From: Bacteroidota bacterium
GTDB lineage: Bacteria > Bacteroidota > Ignavibacteria > Ignavibacteriales > Ignavibacteriaceae
DNA length: 9,577 bases
Direction of reading: 5' to 3'
Assembly (NCBI GenBank): GCA_021796135.1
Contig: JAJYOQ010000132.1
Location: forward strand, 1-9,577
The notes under the pieces were generated by a model. It was not told where the DNA came from, searched no databases, and was given only the letters and a program-made list of their open reading frames with translations. This document shows, in pieces, positions 6,253-9,577 of this stretch; the first letter of the stretch is position 1; every line of letters begins with the position of its first letter. The translations under genes were made by a program, and so were the position numbers.

Positions 6253-8241
6253 AGTGAGCAACACACCAACAATGAAAATCTTAAGGGAATACCATCTAAT
6301 GCCTACACGACTCTAAATCCGGGAGAAGAATATGTTCCCGTTATGCCTCCAAATGTGAATGTTCCGGAGGTAAGCTTTTACTCGGTATTAACCGGTCTTT
6401 TAATGGCTATATTATTTTCGGCTGCTGCAGCTTATCTTGGATTAAAAATTGGGCAGGTATTTGAGGCTGCAATTCCAATTGCAATTATTGCAGTCGGTTT
6501 ATCAACTGCGTCAAAAAGGAAAAATGCTCTGGGTGAAAATGTAATTATCCAGTCTATTGGTTCGACTTCCGGCGGAGTTGTTGCCGGTGCTATATTCACA
6601 ATTCCTGCATTATATATATTAAACCTAAATGCGGACTTCTACAAAATATTTCTCGCCTCATTGTTCGGAGGAATACTTGGAATTCTATTTCTAATTCCAT
6701 TTCGTAAATACTTTGTAAAAGAAATGCATGGGCAATATCCATTTCCAGAAGCAACAGCTACGACTGAAGTTTTGGTTGCTGGAGAAAAGGGAGGTAATCA
6801 GGCAAAAGTTTTAATAGCAAGCGGTATTATCGGCGGGCTGTATGATTTTTTAGTAGCTTCTACGGGTTGGTGGAATGAAGTTTTTACTTCAAGGGTAGTG
6901 CCGATCGGTGAAAAAATTGCTGATAAATATAAAATGATCTTTAAAATGGATATTGGTGCAGCAGTAATGGGTTTGGGATATATCATAGGTCTTCGTTATG
7001 CAGCAATTATTTGTGCAGGGTCATTTGTATCCTGGTATGTTTTAATTCCGGTTATTGCATTTATAGGAAAAGGTCTAACCGTTCCATTGGGAGCCAACGT
7101 GAGTCTCCTGATTAAAGATATGTCGGCGGATCAGATTTTTTCAAATTATGTTAGGCATGTTGGGATTGGGGGTATTGCTATGGCAGGTATTATAGGGATA
7201 ATTAGATCTTCCAAAATAATAGGCACAGCATTCTCACTTGCAGTTAAAGAAATAATGGGCAAAAAAGATGCAATTGAGGATAAACTTAGAACTCACAGAG
7301 ATATAACAATGAAAATTATTGCTGTCGCAATCATAGCCACGGCTATCGCTATCTTTTTCTTTTTTCTTTTTGGTGTTGTTAATACTTTTCTCTATGCGTT
7401 GGTCGGTTTACTTATTGTTTTGATAATTTCATTTCTGTTTACTACTGTAGCAGCAACAGCTACGGCAATTGTAGGCACAAATCCTGTTTCAGGAATGACT
7501 TTAATGACCTTAATTCTATCTTCAATTATACTCGTGTCAATAGGATTAAAAGGGACTAGCGGTATGGTCGCTGCTCTTTTAATCGGAGGAGTCGTCTGTA
7601 CTGCATTATCAATGTCCGGAAGTTTCATTACTGATTTGAAAATCGGATATTGGCTTGGTTCATCACCATACAAACAAGAAAGCTGGAAATTTTTGGGAAC
7701 TTTAGTTTCAGCCGCAACAGTGGGATATGTAATATTACTTCTAAATAATATTTATGGCTTTAATGGACCAAACGCATTAGTTGCTCCACAAGCTAATGCT
7801 ATGGCTGCTGTTATAAAACCTTTAATGGAAAGCCAGCCTGCTCCATGGATATTATACGTCGCAGGTGCTTTGATGGCGTTGCTTTTGACAATGATTGGAG
7901 TCCCTGCTTTGGCATTTGCTCTTGGCATGTATATTCCTCTTGAACTTAATACACCTTTATTAGTTGGAGGTTTAATTGCTTATTTTGTATCTACAAGAAG
8001 TAAGAACCAAAAAGTCAATAAAGCGCGAGGTGAAAGAGGAACATTAATTGCTTCTGGTTTTATTGCGGGAGGTGCATTGATGGGTGTTGTAAGTGCATTC
8101 CTACGGAAATTCAATGTAAATATTGCTGTCAGCTCCGATTGGACTAATTCTCATTCTGGTGAATTGCTCGGATTAATAATGTTTGCAATTCTTTGTACTT
8201 ATATGATTTGGGATGCACTTAGAGGTAAAGCTGAAGAATAA
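6250..8241 (+). CDS. OPT-family oligopeptide transporter (bacterial type)
   Basis: The product is a 663-residue inner-membrane transporter, probably importing peptides or metal-chelate compounds by proton symport. After a polar N-terminus of about 40 residues it is almost wholly hydrophobic, with a dozen or more likely membrane spans. OPT landmarks appear in order: FSAAAAYLGLKIGQ (about 56-69), YPFPEATATTEVL with AGEKGG (163-182), GTNPVSGMTLMTL (409-421), DLKIGYWLGSSPYKQ (462-476), GMYIPLELNTPLLVGGLI (559-576) and RGERGTLIASGFIAGGALMG (593-612). A polar loop around KKDAIEDKLRTHRD (338-351) separates the two halves. The length is normal for bacterial OPT proteins. The gene stands alone: divergent from the RsmI-like gene and closed by a hairpin 24 bases after its stop. 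Substrate cannot be told from sequence; oligopeptides and siderophore-type metal complexes are both known in the superfamily. Confidence 0.93.
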   Translation: MSEQHTNNENLKGIPSNAYTTLNPGEEYVPVMPPNVNVPEVSFYSVLTGLLMAILFSAAAAYLGLKIGQVFEAAIPIAIIAVGLSTASKRKNALGENVIIQSIGSTSGGVVAGAIFTIPALYILNLNADFYKIFLASLFGGILGILFLIPFRKYFVKEMHGQYPFPEATATTEVLVAGEKGGNQAKVLIASGIIGGLYDFLVASTGWWNEVFTSRVVPIGEKIADKYKMIFKMDIGAAVMGLGYIIGLRYAAIICAGSFVSWYVLIPVIAFIGKGLTVPLGANVSLLIKDMSADQIFSNYVRHVGIGGIAMAGIIGIIRSSKIIGTAFSLAVKEIMGKKDAIEDKLRTHRDITMKIIAVAIIATAIAIFFFFLFGVVNTFLYALVGLLIVLIISFLFTTVAATATAIVGTNPVSGMTLMTLILSSIILVSIGLKGTSGMVAALLIGGVVCTALSMSGSFITDLKIGYWLGSSPYKQESWKFLGTLVSAATVGYVILLLNNIYGFNGPNALVAPQANAMAAVIKPLMESQPAPWILYVAGALMALLLTMIGVPALAFALGMYIPLELNTPLLVGGLIAYFVSTRSKNQKVNKARGERGTLIASGFIAGGALMGVVSAFLRKFNVNIAVSSDWTNSHSGELLGLIMFAILCTYMIWDALRGKAEE

Positions 8242-8264
8242 ATTGCAAATTTAATTTTCAATTG

Positions 8265-8288
8265 CTGCCGCGACTTTCATCGCGGCAG
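8265..8288. terminator. GC-rich hairpin between convergent OPT and proS operons
   Basis: CTGCCGCG (8265-8272) and CGCGGCAG (8281-8288) form a perfect 8-bp stem with an 8-base loop, a striking GC island in AT-rich surroundings between converging genes. On the plus strand a run of eight T lies about 20 bases beyond the stem (8308-8315), further than usual for an intrinsic terminator. On the minus strand the stem is followed by mixed A/T. It most likely ends transcription from both sides, perhaps inefficiently or as a block to 3'-end decay. Confidence 0.62.
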
Positions 8289-8317
8289 ATGTTAAATAAA
8301 TAAGAAATTTTTTTTAA

Positions 8318-8539
8318 CTACATCTTTAAAAATTCTAACATTTTATAGATTAATAATGCAGGCCAAACCAGGGCTTTAAAAAAGCCAAGCACTCCAAGCC
8401 AAAATGTAGATGCATGCTGAATAAAATAAATAGCCGCACCTAAAAAAGCCATTCCATATATCCCTCCGGCAATACCTTTATCATTTACATGGCTTTTATT
8501 TTCAGGGTGATTCGAATTCGAACTTTCATTATTGATCAT
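8318..8539 (-). CDS. Small two-helix membrane protein downstream of proS, function unknown
   Basis: The 73-residue product has a polar, Asn/Ser/His-rich N-terminus (1-20) followed by two hydrophobic stretches, about 22-41 (GIAGGIYGMAFLGAAIYFIQ) and 46-68, joined by a short HASTFW link. The second stretch contains GVLGFFKALVWPALL and ends with Lys/Glu residues, suggesting a membrane hairpin with both ends on one side. I have the impression of similar short proteins with a WPA/WP segment in other bacteria, but I cannot name a family or function. Coding status is well supported: AAGGAGG (complement of 8544-8550) lies four bases before the ATG at 8539, the best ribosome binding site in the window. 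The gene starts 24 bp after the proS stop, so it is probably read from the same transcript but translated at its own, high rate. Confidence 0.82.
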   Translation of the reverse strand: MINNESSNSNHPENKSHVNDKGIAGGIYGMAFLGAAIYFIQHASTFWLGVLGFFKALVWPALLIYKMLEFLKM

Positions 8540-8543
8540 ATAT

Positions 8544-8550
8544 CCTCCTT
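8544..8550 (-). promoter_or_regulatory. Strong Shine-Dalgarno for the 73-residue membrane protein
   Basis: The minus strand reads AAGGAGG followed by ATAT and the ATG at 8539. It is a near-perfect anti-Shine-Dalgarno complement, unlike most other starts here, and it decides both the reality and the start of this small gene. Confidence 0.8.
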
Positions 8551-8563
8551 TTAATAAATAAAA

Positions 8564-9577
8564 TTATTTAATCAATTCTTTGATCTTATTTTGCAATTCA
8601 TCTAAACTGACTTCGAATCTTTCATTAGTTTTTCTAATTTTAATTTCAACTTTATTTTCTTTTAACTTTTTATCGCCTACAATAATTTGAACGGGCATTC
8701 CTAAAAGATCGGCATCTTTAAATTTAAATCCTGCCTGGGCATCAACCCTATCGTCAAATAAAACATCAATACCGTTTATTTTTAAGTCAGAATAAATCTT
8801 TTCTGAAGCATCTACAACTTCTTGTTTTTTCATATTCAGACCAATTAAATGAATTTGGAATGGTGCAAGTGTTTTATCCCAAATAATTCCGTCTTCATCA
8901 TGGTGCTGTTCTATATAACATGCCATAACACGCTCAACGCCGATTCCATAGCTTCCCATAATAATTGGGTTTTCTTTTCCCGACTCATCAAGAAAATTTG
9001 CACCCATAGAATTTGAATATTTTGTCCCAAGCTTAAATATGTGCCCAAGTTCAATTGCACTAAATACTTCAAGTCTGCTTTCACAGTTAGGGCACTCTTC
9101 GCCGCTTTTTACTATTCTTAAATCAAAATTCTCGATATTTATTTTATCGCGATTAAAGTCAATCCCTCCGAGGTGAAAATCATTTTTATTTGCTCCGCTA
9201 TACATATTGTTGGCATGTATAAGGCGATTATCGCAAATAATTCTTCCCTTAAATCCTATTGGACCGATTGATCCGGCATCAGCACCGGTTATTTCTTTTA
9301 GTTCTTCAGAATGTGCCGGACGTACAGATCCTCCCAAAATCTTTTCTAGTTTAACTTCATTTACCTCATCGTTGCCGCACATTAATACTAATATTGGTTT
9401 TTCATCATTAATATAAACTCTTGATTTTGCACATTGACTTTCGTCTATTTTTAAGAATTCACATAGCTCATCTATGGACTTAACATTTGGAGTATAGATT
9501 TCTTTTAATTCTGAGCTTTTATCATCTCTCTTTACCGGAATAACCTTTGATTTTGCAACCTCAACATTTGCTGCTAT
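8564..9577 (-). CDS. proS: Prolyl-tRNA synthetase, bacterial type with editing domain (5' part outside window)
   Basis: This class II aminoacyl-tRNA synthetase charges tRNA-Pro with proline in the cytoplasm. The visible part is the C-terminal 337 residues, and the frame remains open to base 9577. The residues read beyond the ATG at 9382 (for example AANVEVAKS, YTPNVKSIDELCEFL) are typical ProRS sequence, so that ATG is internal. From the N-terminal side there are: the end of the first catalytic block; the INS/YbaK-like editing domain, with the Lys of CAKSR (visible residue 51, codon 9425-9427) aligned to the editing lysine, and NDEVNEVKL; the GANKNDFH return to the catalytic core; CPNC (162-165); GHIFKLGTKYS; class II motif 3 in SYGIGVERV (Arg216); and an anticodon-binding domain (FQIHLIGLN to the end). 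A full protein of this type is about 570 residues, so roughly 230 are missing. Domain order marks the bacterial form rather than the archaeal/eukaryotic-like form. Confidence 0.96.
   Translation of the reverse strand: MAANVEVAKSKVIPVKRDDKSSELKEIYTPNVKSIDELCEFLKIDESQCAKSRVYINDEKPILVLMCGNDEVNEVKLEKILGGSVRPAHSEELKEITGADAGSIGPIGFKGRIICDNRLIHANNMYSGANKNDFHLGGIDFNRDKINIENFDLRIVKSGEECPNCESRLEVFSAIELGHIFKLGTKYSNSMGANFLDESGKENPIIMGSYGIGVERVMACYIEQHHDEDGIIWDKTLAPFQIHLIGLNMKKQEVVDASEKIYSDLKINGIDVLFDDRVDAQAGFKFKDADLLGMPVQIIVGDKKLKENKVEIKIRKTNERFEVSLDELQNKIKELIK

Noticed and set aside
6798..7673. Two minus-strand open frames (6798-6986 and 7392-7673) inside the OPT gene
   Set aside because: Both are antisense to transmembrane segments of the transporter and have no motif or ribosome binding site.
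9207..9416. Plus-strand open frame of 69 codons opposite proS
   Set aside because: It is antisense to the conserved editing-domain region of proS, and its Ser/Pro-rich content is typical of a reverse-strand shadow.
1..9577. A defence, mobile or otherwise undescribed multi-gene system
   Set aside because: All long genes belong to recognisable housekeeping or transport families apart from the small membrane protein and the unknown methyltransferase. No nuclease, toxin, reverse transcriptase, integrase or repeat array was seen.

Overview
The window is a stretch of AT-rich bacterial chromosome, densely packed with housekeeping and general-metabolism genes. Several features suggest the Bacteroidota/Ignavibacteriota branch (FCB group). 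These are the low GC content, short gaps, alternation of purine-rich Shine-Dalgarno sites with starts that have almost none, a secreted S9 peptidase with PD40 propeller repeats, and a bacterial OPT transporter. Ignavibacteria-like is my best guess, but no marker here settles it. I found no tRNA, rRNA, CRISPR array, insertion sequence, integrase or phage gene.

Left part (1-3061, all on the minus strand, transcribed right to left): a secreted prolyl-oligopeptidase-family (S9) peptidase, then a small DUF1232/YkvA-like membrane protein 21 bp downstream, then a Nudix hydrolase of the ADP-ribose pyrophosphatase type 51 bp further on. These look like one operon read from a promoter near 3096-3124. 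The first 16 bases of the window are an exact inverted copy of a piece of the Nudix gene.

Middle part (3062-6107): a 181-bp divergent intergenic region separates the peptidase operon from a plus-strand pair. That pair is a divergent class I SAM methyltransferase with a TTG start and a 23S rRNA uracil-C5 methyltransferase (RlmD/RumA type), joined by a TGATG stop/start overlap. Converging on them from the right is an RsmI-family methyltransferase that is shorter than usual and altered in one conserved motif. Three consecutive methyltransferase genes, two of them clearly of rRNA-modifying families, make this a small RNA-modification neighbourhood.

Right part (6108-9577): an OPT-family transporter on the plus strand ends at a GC-rich hairpin (8265-8288). 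From the right edge, on the minus strand, come prolyl-tRNA synthetase (its 5' part lies beyond the window) and, 24 bp after its stop, a 73-residue membrane protein with a near-perfect ribosome binding site. The proS reading frame stays open to base 9577, so the gene does not begin at the internal ATG at 9382.

I do not see an undescribed multi-gene system. The items most worth a second look are the uncharacterised methyltransferase coupled to rlmD, the atypical RsmI homologue, the small membrane protein tied to proS, and the inverted 16-mer at the left edge.
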